From Zhengitettix transpicula (Eukaryota; Arthropoda; Insecta; Orthoptera; Tetrigidae), in NCBI GenBank assembly GCA_037074705.1, contig CM073590.1, positions 165,662,746 to 165,726,745 on the forward strand: a stretch of DNA of 64,000 nucleotides. Direction: 5' to 3'. Every line of letters begins with the position of its first letter. Position 1 is the stretch's first letter. The notes below the pieces were generated by a model. That model did no database searches. It was not told where the DNA came from and was given only the letters and a program-made list of their open reading frames with translations. The translations under genes and the position numbers were made by a program. Below, piece after piece: positions 45,823-58,439 of this stretch.

Positions 45823-48358
45823 TGTAAATAAATAAAAAAGTAAAAAGAATTACAACTAAAGAAGAAAATATGTTTTAGAAAATACACTACGGTGTAAAGA
45901 AAGAAATGGAGAAATCTCGAACTGTATAGAAAGAAAACGAATAATTTTGGAGAAAAAAAAGAATCAATATTGGTAGTTCGTTTCTTGAACGACATAAATT
46001 GTACCGTAACAGAAAGAAGAACCTCGAAAGAAGTGACATCGACACTAGAAACGAAAGCGCTTTTTAATTCGTATGGTGAATCTGAGACTCGCGTTTCAAC
46101 CAGACTTGGTGAAATTAATCTCAATCCAACATTCTCTCGTCACATCACACAGCAACTCGTATTTTTCATATCACCCCCCTTTGGTGTAACCCAAGGACAT
46201 AAATATTATTATTCATCTCTCTAAAACTTTTATTAATAAATAAATCACATAAACTCAGGGAAATCTGATTTTTCTTATTTCACAGTTGGCAGATATCATT
46301 ACCTAAACATTCACAGCCGTATCCAATAAATGTCATTAGCTCCAAGACTAATCTATTTTAAATTGCTTTCCCATAGCAATAGTATTAGCAATAGTATTTT
46401 TTTTTATGAATCCATCCTATCTTTTCAATGTATGTAGTTCCGTATAGTGAACCTCCGGAGCGACCGCCTTTCCTTTTGTGGTGGGGTCCACCGCTGGCCG
46501 CTTCTGTTGCTGAAAGAGGTCACTGCACCCCGATGCGGCGCCACCGACGTTCGTTACACTGCTCGGTGACGCGGGCGGTCTAACTCCGCTAAATTTCAAC
46601 GTTATCATTAATACAAATAATGTCAGTAACTCATCTAAGCTTAAGCTACAGTATAATATACGTCGTGTACTTACCTGCTCTGCAAACCATCAGCACAACT
46701 GTATTGTAAATACAAGCAACGTCCAATCCGCTGTAGGCTACCTGGTCTGCCCGTCAATATTGATCTGACAAGATACGCCGTGTAAGCGCAACATATTGAG
46801 ACCTTCCATCTTACATTTTCAGATGGATTTTATATCATTTATCTGTATTTATAATATTTTTTGGACAACTTCTGAAAATAAATACTCAGCTAATAAGAAT
46901 ATTAGTTATCGTGTGCCATAATGTTTCGTGCCAATATTTATTAACATCGAATGTTGCCCGATACAATTATTTCAAGAAAGCGCTTAGATATCATCATAAT
47001 AAGAAACTTAAGCGACGAGGTTTTCTGTCTTCATCACTTGATTTCTTCATGAATCTTAGGACTATGACAAAGCTAAGGAAAATGTTGTAAAAGAATCAAA
47101 ATGGTACAATTACCACTTGCCACCAAAGAAGATTTAATACGGAAAACAATTACTCAATGTGTATAATATCAACACCTTCCAAATAATTTCACTTATTTTC
47201 CATGCAATAATTGGTTATTAACATTTTCCCTTAAGTAGATTATTAATGACGCACTTGTAATATCAAAAACATGTTCTCACCTTTTATAGTTAATCACAGA
47301 GTGAGTATAATGTTAATGCTCTTATATATTTTCATGGATCACTATATATTTTTGTTGTTGCTCTGATATATTTTGATGCATCACCATATACTTTTATGCA
47401 TCACTATATATTTATCGCTAAGCGACTTAGTTGTTTGTGAGTAGCACTCGGAAGTAATCGGATATCAGCATTAATTTAGCGAAAGTGCAATTAAATTATA
47501 TTTTCTTCAGTATCAACATGAGTGATTTTTAATTTTAAATTGAAAATTATCCGACATTCTCCAAAAGATATAAAATAAATTTCAATGGGCAAATAAGTCA
47601 GAATCAAAAGATTTATAAGAGAATTCCAAATTATTGACACAATTTTTTTAGACATACATGATGTTTCGTATTTATATCATAACTGCTTCTGGTATTAATT
47701 AATAATAAGGCCTTCAAAAATCGAAACGTATAATTAATTATGTGCAATAAATTTTCTTGCAGTGATTAATACGTGTTATTTTTTTTAATTTTCTGGTGGG
47801 ATAAATATTATCGACGATGTTTTTTAATTATTTTCACGCTAACAATTTCCGTAAAAAGTTGCAATTATCCAAGATAAGCTTCCTAAGAGATACAAATTTT
47901 ATGTATAAATATCAATTTAAAAATAAATATGATGGCTCATAAGTCACAACAAACTTAATATTAAATATTTTCTTCAACGGTTACATTGATCTTGAAATTA
48001 ATACAATTTTAGACTTTACCAGGTAATTATAATAATAGTGGAAACCGGTGAGGCCTGAATAATTAACTTTCTGATAAAAATCTATTCAATTATGTTAATT
48101 TTGATTGTATAATGTGCGTTTATGGTTGTTAGAGGAGTAAGACCATGGATTTTAAATTTTATTCAAAATGGTTTTATATAATTTTAAATATTTTTCGAGC
48201 CTACCAATTGAAGTTCTTGGTCAACATAACTAAACAAATTCAATGCATAAAATTCTCATGATAATAAATTTACTGTGACTATTGTTCGTGAGAATCGATT
48301 TTGTCTTCATTGCGAAACATTTTTCTTCTTTTCTTATTCCACACCATCCAGTCGTGTT

Positions 48359-48396
<38 letters not shown>

Positions 48397-49543
48397 TGAG
48401 CATGTTACTAAATTATGAATTTGTCAATATCTACTTTGCCAAAATGTTTCTTTACTTATTTTAGCTGAAATTATATTATTATTTTACTTTCGATTTCTCA
48501 ATGCATTTCTGCAAAGTATTTTTTGTGGCAATGAATAATTGCACAGTAAATACACAAACGCAAATTGAATGTAGTTTTTATCAACGTTCTTATATGTTAC
48601 TGAAAAAGGTTGGCAACAGTCGTGTGTTTGAAATTAGTATTTAAAATGAACCGAATAAGGATTCGTCGAATTGAAGTTACCGACCAGAATAGTAGATAAA
48701 TCTGTTTAATGTTTAATGTAATTTGTGTTCAAGTTCAGTACCTACGTCGGAAATCTATTTTAAGGTTGTACGTCTCAGATCAGGAAGAGTGACTCTCGGT
48801 CGTGCGTAGGATGCGTACTTTAATTCAAGACAACCTTTTTTTTTAATAAATGATAACAACTTTTAGTCAAAGGACTTTTCTGTATTTGTAATTGACCTAT
48901 AGTATTTAAATAGTAAATAGTTAACCTTTATACATCCGGTTTGCAAATTTACAGTGACATACAAAGTTAAAGACGAGAGAAACAGAGGGTATTGGATGTG
49001 AATTTTATGAATTTATTCTAGTGCCTATATAATCGGTGTTACACGAAACAAGGCAAGCATGAAGATATTACAGTTTGATAGGGAGTTTATATGGTCATTA
49101 CATGGCGTGCCTGATCAACTGGAAAGTGTCAAAGTAGATAAGAGTAACAGGTATCCGCTAACGTATCTTCTTACTAAAATGATGATACGGAAACCTCTTA
49201 AGAACATGTACGAGCGGGCAATAATGAGAAACGATGCCCATGATAGAATGTTAACTAATTTAATGTCATTCCTGAATATATATATATATATATATATAAG
49301 AGGTTTCTTCTTTATAAAATTTTTCTTTTAAGGAATGACTTAAATAAACTGTGTGTTGCTCTGGAAACAAAGAAACGACATTAAAAGTTTATTTATAAAA
49401 TAAACGATTCCTTTTATGTACAATCGCACTATTCGTCAGCATTAACTCCATATTGGATTATCTCCACTGTCGACGCGTGTGATTGGTAATGGCGCGGAGA
49501 ACGGCGAAGTTTGAAATTAAAATTTGAAGAAATACATTTTATT

Positions 49544-49579
<36 letters not shown>

Positions 49580-50337
49580 GAAACGTTATAAACGCTTTCC
49601 AGCTATTGCAAGAGTATAAAAAAACATATATATTAATTATTACAACAAATACTAATACTTTAAGATTTTATTAAAAATGCAGGGTTACATAAATGTTTGG
49701 AATCTGCTGACCATGTGTGGTAAGCGTAAAACTTTTCATCGTTATAATTTTAACATTGTTGCTGCTCACTGTATGTGTGTGTATATATATACACTCAAAG
49801 TGATGGCTTTTGACAACTGACAGCGGCGACTAGTTACATTGCTTCCTTAAGTGTCCCAGGACTATTAATTAATTTCTATACTAAAATATTTTGTGGAGAA
49901 TTTGGACTTATGTAAGCAATACATTAATCTTTCGTATTTAATAGTCTCATGAAATCAGTTGATAAGTCGAAACTGAGCCAAAAGGGTTTAATTATACCGT
50001 GATATTTCCGAACAAATCATGTACACTGCGAAGAAATTGGTATATAAATACTCGAATACTTTATATCTAGCCGTATATATTTGAACGTTTTTGTTACGTA
50101 CTAACTAATCCTTCAGCACAAACCTTTATGGAATATGCTTGAAACGGAGACCATCAAAATCACATGAGAGAAGAAGGGTCACTTTATTAATTGTAAAAGT
50201 ATATATTGACAGTAAGTGGAAATTTAATTTTTGGACAATATCCAGATCAATCCTGGAAATTAATTAATAATTTTCGAAGAGAAATAATAATTTAATACTC
50301 GAATGTGATCTTAATAATTAGACGAAATAGCGAAATA
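45821..50337. other. AT-rich stretch; a few orphan frames and microsatellites
   Basis: Contains (TA)n tracts at about 48361-48391, 49277-49298 and 49546-49577. A CpG-rich patch at 46440-46600 has a 63-codon minus-strand frame (46417-46608, MITLKFSGVRPPASPSS...) without family pattern or splice signals. A 90-codon plus-strand frame at 49059-49331 (MKILQFDREFIWSLHG...) runs into a TA tract and is unrecognised. No other features. Confidence 0.4.
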
Positions 50338-50517
50338 CAGACAAAATTAAGTGATTATGTAAATACCACACAACGTTTCTGGGACCCTTGTTCCTTTTGT
50401 CCGATGACTGGAAGAAAAACAACAGGCAGGAGCGACACATCCGCAATCACCTGGCGAAAGGTGCAAGGATCCCAGAAACGTTGTGTGGTATTTATATCAT
50501 CACTTCATTTGGTCTGT
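50338..50517. repeat. Palindrome with two GAAACGTTGTGTGG arms
   Basis: Arms at 50338-50392 and 50463-50517 are inverted copies matching at 49 of 55 positions; each reads CAAGG-TCCCAGAAACGTTGT then a GTGGTATTTA-AT-ATCACTT block and ATTTTGTCTGT outward. The right arm is preceded by CTGGCGA, one change from the hammerhead CTGACGA. Copies of the same arm occur at 44.65 kb and 9.88 kb. The overlapping 81- and 110-codon frames are not called. Confidence 0.75.
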
Positions 50518-50830
50518 ATTTTCCTTTTTCATATTATTATTATTTCGAATATGAACTGTCTCGGGCCGTGTACACAAAGAACTACCAAAAAGAAAATGAG
50601 TCTATTATTGAAATCACTAAAACCGGTTACTAGTTAGTGATGCAACCCTTGACACGCAGAGACTCAAAAGTGATAAAAATCAATAGTTCCTGTGTGTAAG
50701 AACGATCATTGGAGCTCCAAAATTCAACTCCAAAAATAAAATTTTATAAAAGTACTATACTTTTAAAAAGATATAAATAAATTTTCTAATTATTAAAAGT
50801 TACTATTTTGATAATTATACCGGTTGCATT
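50518..50830. other. Spacer before LINE
   Basis: Nothing recognised. Confidence 0.4.
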
Positions 50831-51973
50831 ATGAAGGAAAAGCACGGTGATTCTAGTTTAAAAAGTAAATTATTCGACATGACGAGTCGTTTGGAACTGA
50901 TAACTACCACGTTATTGACTACAAGTAGCGCCATTCTTATAAAGAGAACTGACCAAGAAAAGCCAGAACTGTTTGCTCAACATTTCGCCAAAGGCTTCAC
51001 ACCACACTCCGTCGAACCAAACGATGAAGTAAAGCGCCTGCTAGATGCACCCCTGCAGCTGTCACTACCTATTAAAAACTTTTCCTCTGTAGAGATAGAC
51101 ACTGAAATTCAACATCTTAATCAAAATAAAGCGCCAGGTTATGATCTAATAACAGGAAAGGTCCTCGCCGAGTTACCGAAAACAGCAATAATATTCCTAA
51201 GAAATCTATTCAACTCCATCTTACGTTTTAAATACTGGCCTGCACCACTTAAATTTGCGCAGGTAATACTAATACTAAAACCTGGTAAACCCACCGAAGA
51301 AGTCTCATCATATCTCCCAATCAGTTTATTGTCACAAATTTCTAAATTATTGGAGAAACTTTTACTAAAGAGATTAAAGGAAAATGATTCACTAGAGAAC
51401 TGGATCCCGAATCACCAATTTGGATTCAGAAAGTACCACTCCACAATTCAACAATGCCATCGAGTAGTAAATATAATCTCCACGACCTTTGAAAACAAAG
51501 CCTATTGCCCATCAGTCTTTATAGATATACAGCAGGCTTTTGACAAGGTCTGGCACGATGGGCTCCTACTCAAAATAAAGTCATCTCTCTCCAGCGAAGT
51601 TTATCTTCTTATGAAGTCATACCTGTCCGACAGATTCTTCCAAATAAAATATGGTCAATGCTATTCTATAATCCACCCGATTGCTTCCGGTGTACCCCAG
51701 GGAAGTGTGCTGGGACCTATACTCTATCAATTATATACAGCCGACATCCCCACAACAGCTGACACATATATAGGCACTTTTGCTGATGACACCGTCCTCC
51801 TATCTCAACATACCGACCCACACATGGCCTCCTCAAACCTTCAAACCCATTTATCCCTTCTTCAAGTATGGCTCAATAAATGGCGGATCAAAGTCAATGA
51901 AGCGAAAAGTACACAAGTCAACTTCACATTAAATCGATCAGAATGTCCATCAGTGTCCCTAAACAATATATAA
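50831..51973 (+). pseudogene. Jockey-like LINE reverse transcriptase (stop-truncated)
   Basis: 380 codons. From the N-terminus: LFAQHFAKGFTPHSVEPNDE near residue 55, NKAPGYDLITGK near 100, PISLL and LLKRL, then NHQFGFRKYHSTIQQ near 200. Next are the catalytic aspartate D232 in FIDIQQAFDKVWHDGLL, SGVPQGSVLGP at 286-296 and FADD (D319, D320). All catalytic aspartates are present. The order and wording match Jockey-clade reverse transcriptases. The stop TAA at 51971-51973 falls where the family continues with NEVRYLGLHLDK, and that sequence follows in the same frame, so this is a nonsense change, not a true end. The start at 50831 is arbitrary, since the copy is 5'-truncated. Confidence 0.9.
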
Positions 51974-52461
51974 ATTCCACAATCAAACGAAGTTCGCTAT
52001 CTGGGTCTACATTTGGACAAAACACTAACGTGGAAAAAACATATATTAAAAAAAAGGAAGGAATCCGACCTGCGTCTGAGAAAAATGTACTGGGCACTGG
52101 GGAGAAAATCGTGTTTATCGCTTGAAAACAAAATCTTACTTTACAAAGCTATAATAAAATCAATTTGGACTATGGCATTGAGCTATGGGGCTGCTCTTGC
52201 AAATCCAACGTCAACATCATCCAACGATTTCAATCGAAAACACTCAGAATGCTTGAAAATGCACCTTGGTACGTCAGCAATCGAACATTACATACGGACC
52301 TCGGAATGCCAACCGTTCAAGAAGAATGCACCAACCGGAGTGCCAGCCACTTCCTGCGACTCCAACTTCACTCAAACGAACTAGCGTCCACCCTGCAACA
52401 TGACCCTCCCTACAGAAGACTTCAGAACAAGAAATGGCCGAATGACCTGAAAGCAGTATAA
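51974..52461 (+). pseudogene. Jockey-like LINE ORF2 C-terminal region
   Basis: After the stop the frame continues VRYLGLHLDKTLTWKKHILK, LRKMYWALGRKSCLSLENKI and KAIIKSIWT to about 52170. Loss of one base then shifts it to the frame reading YGIELWGCSCKSN, QRFQSKTLRMLENAPWYVSN, and on to the stop at 52459-52461. These are standard motifs of the thumb and C-terminal region of Jockey-like ORF2. The final residues NDLKAV are the natural C-terminus, followed by about 120 bp of 3' untranslated sequence. Confidence 0.85.
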
Positions 52462-52592
52462 GCTCACAATCCGGATAACGTCATTGGATGGGTATCCGCT
52501 CACGTTATTGTATTATTGTTTCATCACATTAACTCATGGAACATGTACTGTATGGTTCCAATTGTTAATTTTCTAATAAATTTTTAAAAAAA

Positions 52593-52759
52593 ATCTTATA
52601 AAGGTTGTGACTCATCACGGACTGTGTTTAGTGATTTCAGTCACCAAACAGTTTCTTTAGAGTAACTCCGGATGCACTTGGCTTTAAATCACAAAATAAA
52701 ATTATTGAACAGTTTTGCTATAATACTCGCCAGGGAGTGAATTGGGAGTAACCATCCAA
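52593..52759. other. Short spacer
   Basis: Between the LINE end and the SINE; no feature recognised. Confidence 0.4.
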
Positions 52760-52935
52760 ATCTGTGGTGTATTTGTCAGCGTCAAGGCTTCCCGTCACAA
52801 AGGTCACGGGTTCGAATCCAGACGAAGGCATTGACGTTGTGTATGCGTGATTCCATACCGAGAAACTCCCACACATATCAGTGTCAAAAGTCACTGAAGC
52901 GACTATTTTATAAATAAAATAATAATAAAAATAAT
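52760..52935 (+). mobile_element. tRNA-derived SINE (copy 2)
   Basis: The tRNA-like head has an A-arm region GGTGTATTTGTCAGCG and a perfect B box GGTTCGAATCC (52809-52819). The body carries GAGAAACTCCCACACATATCAG, shared with the SINE at 16045-16216, and it ends in an A-rich (TAA)n tail to about 52935. RNA polymerase III would transcribe it from the internal boxes. The acceptor stem is not complementary, so it is not a tRNA gene. Confidence 0.75.
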
Positions 52936-53400
52936 CTGAAGAATGAATAAAGAATCAAGTTTGTTCTTCACAAGACAAATCTTTCAATATATATTGTTTG
53001 AAAATTACAAAACCCTTCACCACACAAGCTTTCCATTTCTCAGACAGAGAAACAAGGACGTCGCCCCTGAATTGCAGCTGGCGCCTTTAATGCTAAATAG
53101 ACGGTTCAAAGTGCGTTGCACAACGAGTAGGTAATTCCCCGGTAGGGCTCTTTTCAATGCGCTTTACGTGCCAGTTGCAATTCAGACTTCACATTCTGCA
53201 GAAGAAACACGCGAAGTGCGTCTGAGAGCGCATTAAAGCAGCTACAGCGAAACAGCTGCACTCCAGGAACTCTGGTCTCACCCACTACACAATACTGTTC
53301 GTCCGGTTTTGTTTAAGGCGTAACAACAATGCACCACAGAACCACTCATTCGTACAAAATAACATTTATTTTTATTACCACATCATTTGATTTGTTTTGT
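52936..53400. other. GC-richer patch with inverted repeat
   Basis: From about 53040 to 53330 the composition is clearly more GC-rich than the surroundings. CTGAATTGCAGCTGGCGC (53067-53084) is repeated inverted at 53168-53185 (16 of 18). The 63-codon frame at 52943-53134 is unrecognised. It may be a decayed element or a conserved non-coding block. Confidence 0.4.
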
Positions 53401-56350
53401 TCCGCTTAATTTAACTTACAAAGAGGAATTATTATCGTGGAAACGGTTAATAGTAATAAACATGTCAGCTTGTTTATAGTGATATTTATTAATTGCTTTT
53501 GAATTTTGCTCGACTCCCTAAGAATAAGAAACGGGTACATATTCCAAGTACAACTGGCATAATGGGTAATGCAATACAGACAATTATTATCTTTCAAATC
53601 ATATAAAATTGTCATGGACCCGTCCGTTAATACATCATAAAGGAGCTTTAGTCTACAATTGCAGACATATTCAACTGCTATGTTCTATAATGCATCAAAT
53701 GTCGATATCGTACAGGCGGATACATTGATCCGTCACAATTTTATATGATATGACAGTTTATTAAAAAACTATAGTGTATGAGGAAATTATTTTTAAAACA
53801 TTCCTCTAAATTAGTCAATACATTCGGAATTTGGAAGAATAATACATTTTTCGGAAACTATCGCAATGGAAGAATTACTGTCAATAAAAAATCTCAAATC
53901 AAAATAAACAAACATTTAGTTACTATATTTGTCAACGCATGAATATAATTACGTAGTTCATTTAAGTTACTTAATGGAGCAGTAGTTCGTCATAAAATAT
54001 TTCATAGCATCATACGTGGTCTGTACAAAAATTCTAATATTGCTGCTATTGAAAGTAAATATTAATTCCTGTTTTTATTGACATTCCAGACTAGTTACTC
54101 GTTAGACAGTTATTACTTTCAACATTTAATATTTTTAATAATGAATTTTAATTTCCAGTTATGGCTGTTTAGCAAATTCTAAAGTTTACCTTCTTTTTCA
54201 AATAAATTTTAGTTCTTTACGATAATGAAACACTATTGAAGCCACAAAAAAAAATTATTGCATACATATACAATAATTTCCAAGTTATGGATGGAAAAAA
54301 GCTACCTGTTGTTTTCTTTCGTTTTTCTTGCGTAATTATATCCTTTCATGACATAAAAATCAATCTACCGGAAGAAAACTGAAAAAACTGGCTTCCAAAC
54401 ATACATTAAAATTTAAAGAAAATTTTAATCACTATTTAATGAACGGTAACTTATAATTTTTTCATTTTTAAATGTGGATAAAACTATTTCATCTCACAAG
54501 ACATTTAAAAACGTAATGAATCTACCCTTTGTTATTGAGGAGTAGGATCGTTTTACCTTCTGGTATCAAAATATATTGATTGCCGGGTTCGTCATTCATC
54601 ACAGAAAAATATTTATTTTACTAGTAAGTTCTGTATCTTTTGATGGTTGGCTTCGTCGTCGGATGTTTTTACTTCGGTCGAGAGTTTAACGGATCAGCAC
54701 ACTTCTGAAAGGGTTTTCTTTAACCGATTGCAACGAAAATATTGGATCGAATGACATTTTCATTTTTCAGTTAAAAATTTATTAACTTAAATATGATAAA
54801 TTATATAAAATATAAATTATATTCTTTTATGACGTTTTCCTATATTTTAATCCAAAAGTCTATTTTTTCCTCTCAAGAAGCACCTCCTTAATTAAAAAAA
54901 ATAGGAAAAACACTTAATTTATTCATCGGTTTTCTTAAGTATTAAAATCGCAAAATTAATCCGCAGGTAAAAAACCTGAATAACCTAATATCTGCAATTT
55001 TTCATACTATATATTCGTACTAATATTTCAAGTGTAGTATATTTAAAGAAGTACGCTTTACGTAGACTGGCTACTATTTTGACGTAATAGTTCAATATTG
55101 CAGAAAAATATCTCAGTTTATTTGTATCTAAGACGTTGTAAAAAATTAAAAAATGTAATACGTATGATTCGGTTTCCTCACTTCTAAAAGCTAGAGAGTT
55201 GAATCTGTTTTCATATTAAAATTCTTTGAATTTGTAAAAATTTCGGTTTAATTTTCTTGTAATCTACTTTTCGAAGAGACATATGATATGATAAATTTTT
55301 TGTAAGTGCAAAAAAGTACTTTTTGCAATTTTCTCACTTTTCTCGTTGATTTACATAAAAACTATGTGACAAAAATACATTAAAAATAACTGTATAGTTT
55401 CAGACAATCATTTCAATAAAATTAGTAGTGGAATAGATAACGGCTTACAGACTCTTGCGTTATTTTCACGAAGTCTCTCTTTAACAATTTATAGGGAGTG
55501 AAGCTCACAATACTACAGCAAAGCAATTTTTTTAAAAAAAGTTATTGGCTTTGTTTCTTCTCTTTAAAACTGATTAAATCAATCAAGCTTAATTTTAAAT
55601 TTTATACCTATGAAATAATTTTTTATATTCGACGATTAGAGTAAATTTAGTCACATTTTATCATATGAAGCATTAAAACTTATAAATTCTAATTGATCAA
55701 TTATGTAATGAGACAATTATTCAAAAAAAAATTTAATTGTTAAATTGGGAAAAATTCACTATTTACGGACAGAATTATATAGTAATTTCCTTAATAACAA
55801 AAGTCAGCCACGACCAAAACGTCTGTTAAAAACATTAAGGCCAATAAAATAATTTATATTTTTCAATTTACAATCCAAAAACTCAGTCTGAAAGAATCCA
55901 CCTACTCGTAAAAGAAACCTTGTTTCAATTATTTTTATCAGAATTACTCAATAAATGAGAAAACATCAGCATAGTCAGAAATTTATTATAGATAATTTAA
56001 AAAATTATGTATAATGTAATTAATGTAAGAAAAGTTCAGCATAACTATTATAATTTATAATGTTTTTATTTTCTTTAATTTTTTGGATTACGAAGTTATT
56101 ATTAAATTGAAATTAATCCTGAAAAGTTCGCAAAAATTTTGGAATCTTGTAACATTTTTATTACGTTTCGTATCAATCGAATCTTTATTATCTTAACGGG
56201 TAGAGATAATAAATTTTATTTCTTAATTTCTGTGAAAATGAATAGGAATTAATAAAAATATGGAAGTAGTTACGAGCCATTTATATTATTTTTTCAATCC
56301 GAATGAATACGCTACAGTGTTCGGTCATTTTATTGAAATATTTGGAAACA
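53401..56350. other. Very AT-rich stretch
   Basis: No genes, repeats or structured elements recognised. Confidence 0.45.
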
Positions 56351-56360
56351 TATCGTAAAG

Positions 56361-56675
56361 TTACTTCAACTCTGAGACAGTAATTTGAAGTGCTTGGCTT
56401 CTGCCAATAACTACAGCTGATGTAGCAGACTTTCCAACAGCATCTTCAAACTTTTGCAGGTGAGCAAGTAATTGCCCGCCCATGAATTCCCCTCAGGGTA
56501 CTGTTGAAATCTTGCTAACAACACTGTCTGTTACCCTTGCTTTGTAAACTGCACACCTCTATATCAAAAGTTTTCCTGTCTTCGGCTTCCAGAAACATGT
56601 TCTATCATAATGATTAAAAGACCCAACACGGTTATGCCAATACTTTAAAATTAAAAACTTCTTCGTATCGGACAT
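56361..56675 (-). pseudogene. Protein-like frame with two internal stops, unrecognised
   Basis: One minus-strand frame runs 104 codons from an ATG at 56675 to a TAA at 56361, with only a TAG (codon 39) and a TGA (codon 61) inside. The last part reads GEFMGGQLLAHLQKFEDAV then GKSATSAVVIGRSQALQITV and SELK, which looks like real protein and sits in a local GC-richer island. An AATAAA lies about 30 bp after the stop. Possibly a decayed gene copy or viral or mobile-element remnant. I do not recognise the family, and AT-rich DNA nearby gives chance frames of 60-75 codons. Confidence 0.3.
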
Positions 56676-56679
56676 TAAA

Positions 56680-58403
56680 GTTTAGTGTTCAGTTTACAAT
56701 AGTTTTATACGTCAAGCCACCGAAATAAATGAGTCTTGTATAAAAAGCGAATTATTACTTACTCTTCAAAGTTCTCATTTAGTACGTAGAAAAACCTTTA
56801 GACAGTCTCGCTTGACATTTTTATTTATTCAGTTAGAACGCTTTCTATTCTTTGTCATAGTCATTCTGCAAGCCCCGTTGATTCATGCCCATAAGACAAC
56901 TTACACGTATCTACACGAATAAATCGTACGCCAGTATTACTTGTATCAATTGCATTACAATCAAAATTATTGAAACATTTAACATTAACTAAATTCAATT
57001 CTATTAAAACCTGTCAAGCATTTTCAAAATAAACTAGCATAATTAAACGATAAATCTAATATTCCTGACAACAATAATTTGGTTTACAGGATTTGTTAAA
57101 GGGGGGTGGGGGGTACTGTGATAAATATTATATCGGCTATACCACGATCTATCTTAGGACCACATTATAAATAAAGTCTTGAACCAAACTTAAAAATTTA
57201 TACTACGCTTTATACCCATGTAAAAACATTGTAGCACGAGTTTAAATTTGAAGAAATAAAAATACTACGTGTAAATACACTTAGAACAAAGATCAGGTTT
57301 ATGGAAGCACTTCATATCAAGTAAAATAGATGTAAGATGATTAATTACAAAAGAAAAGGCTCAGCACAATATGCCGACATAATAAATAGATTGAAAAACC
57401 ATTATTGATCATTTTTGTCACATGATATAAGATTTTAAAATGTTAGTTACTTTCGTAACTGCCTCCTTCAATCCGATAGAAAAATTTAAGATCTATTATT
57501 TTATATACATTAATGTCAAGAATCAGAACAAATGCCTTAGGGACGTTTTACGAATGTCATATCAGTACTAGCAACAATTAGGTTTTAATTGATTATAAAT
57601 AATTATAGTGTATTATCTTGCTAGTTTTGAATTAAAATAAGTGGACTATTAAACGATATGTACAAATATATTTTATACTAGACACCTCGACCAGAATCTC
57701 CATGTTATCACATTGTATAATTCAGGGTTATGTAATTTGATTTCAACAATGATTGTGACTTAGAGTCGGTAGCTTTCAAACTGAATAAATACAAATATCG
57801 GAGACTTTCCAAGTTTTTATTCCTTGCGTATTACTATGTATAACAATATAATATTCTTTATAAGTTCTCAAATATCATCCTGTATACAGTAGAATACTTT
57901 ATTTCACCTTTTAATATATTTTCAACGTTTTATTATATGATTTTCAAATATCCGACACAGTCACGTACTTTTATTTCCAGAAAAGTAAATATAATTGTCG
58001 TACTTGATTTAAAATATAAATAATCTTCCATGAAATACTTCTACATAAATTATTGAATCTAATTTTTCTAAATCTGTATGCATATTTAATAAAATATTTT
58101 AAGTAATCATCCATGGCCTCAATTTCTTTAATGTAGACCTTCTAAATTTTGAATTGCAATTGCCGAAAATATGACACATCTCAAATCAAATATGTGCAGC
58201 GGTATACTCTATAATTACTATCCCGAAAATTTTGTGTCGTTTGACTTGTAATGTTCACTAATTTTTCAATAAATGCATCTGACTTTATTTGAAATCATTT
58301 AACTTTTTTTTTTCAGACAGGATAGTAAGCAGAAACACACATATATATTGAATAACATATCTTAAAGGGCATTTCTATTCAGGAAAACAGTTTCATTCTT
58401 TAA

Positions 58404-58405
<2 letters not shown>
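56680..58405. other. AT-rich stretch
   Basis: Only a G-rich run GGGGGGTGGGGGG (57101-57113) stands out. Confidence 0.4.

Positions 58406-58436
<31 letters not shown>
58406..58436. repeat. (TA)n microsatellite
   Basis: Uninterrupted TA tract without recognised flanking element. Confidence 0.95.

Positions 58437-58439
<3 letters not shown>

Larger units (their letters stand above)
50831..52592 (+). mobile_element. 5'-truncated Jockey-like LINE
   Basis: Carries the reverse transcriptase and C-terminal region of ORF2 and a 3' end with an AATAAA-type signal (about 52574) followed by an A-run at 52584-52592. ORF1 and the endonuclease are absent. Homology is clear from about 50940 onward; the exact 5' limit is uncertain. 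Only two lesions break the frame, a nonsense codon at 51971 and a one-base deletion near 52170, so this is the youngest-looking retroelement in the window. The lesions preclude activity. Confidence 0.85.

Noticed and set aside
49059..49331. 90-codon frame beginning MKILQFDREFIW
   Set aside because: Protein-like at first sight but runs into a TA tract, has no family pattern, and no gene context supports it.
52760..52830. Possible functional tRNA gene (perfect B box)
   Set aside because: The acceptor and anticodon arms do not pair and the sequence runs on into a SINE body. The same applies at 16155 and 40652.
57101..57125. Polypurine tract followed by TGTGATA, as before an LTR
   Set aside because: No second LTR, primer-binding site or coding remnant nearby. 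The G-run alone is insufficient.
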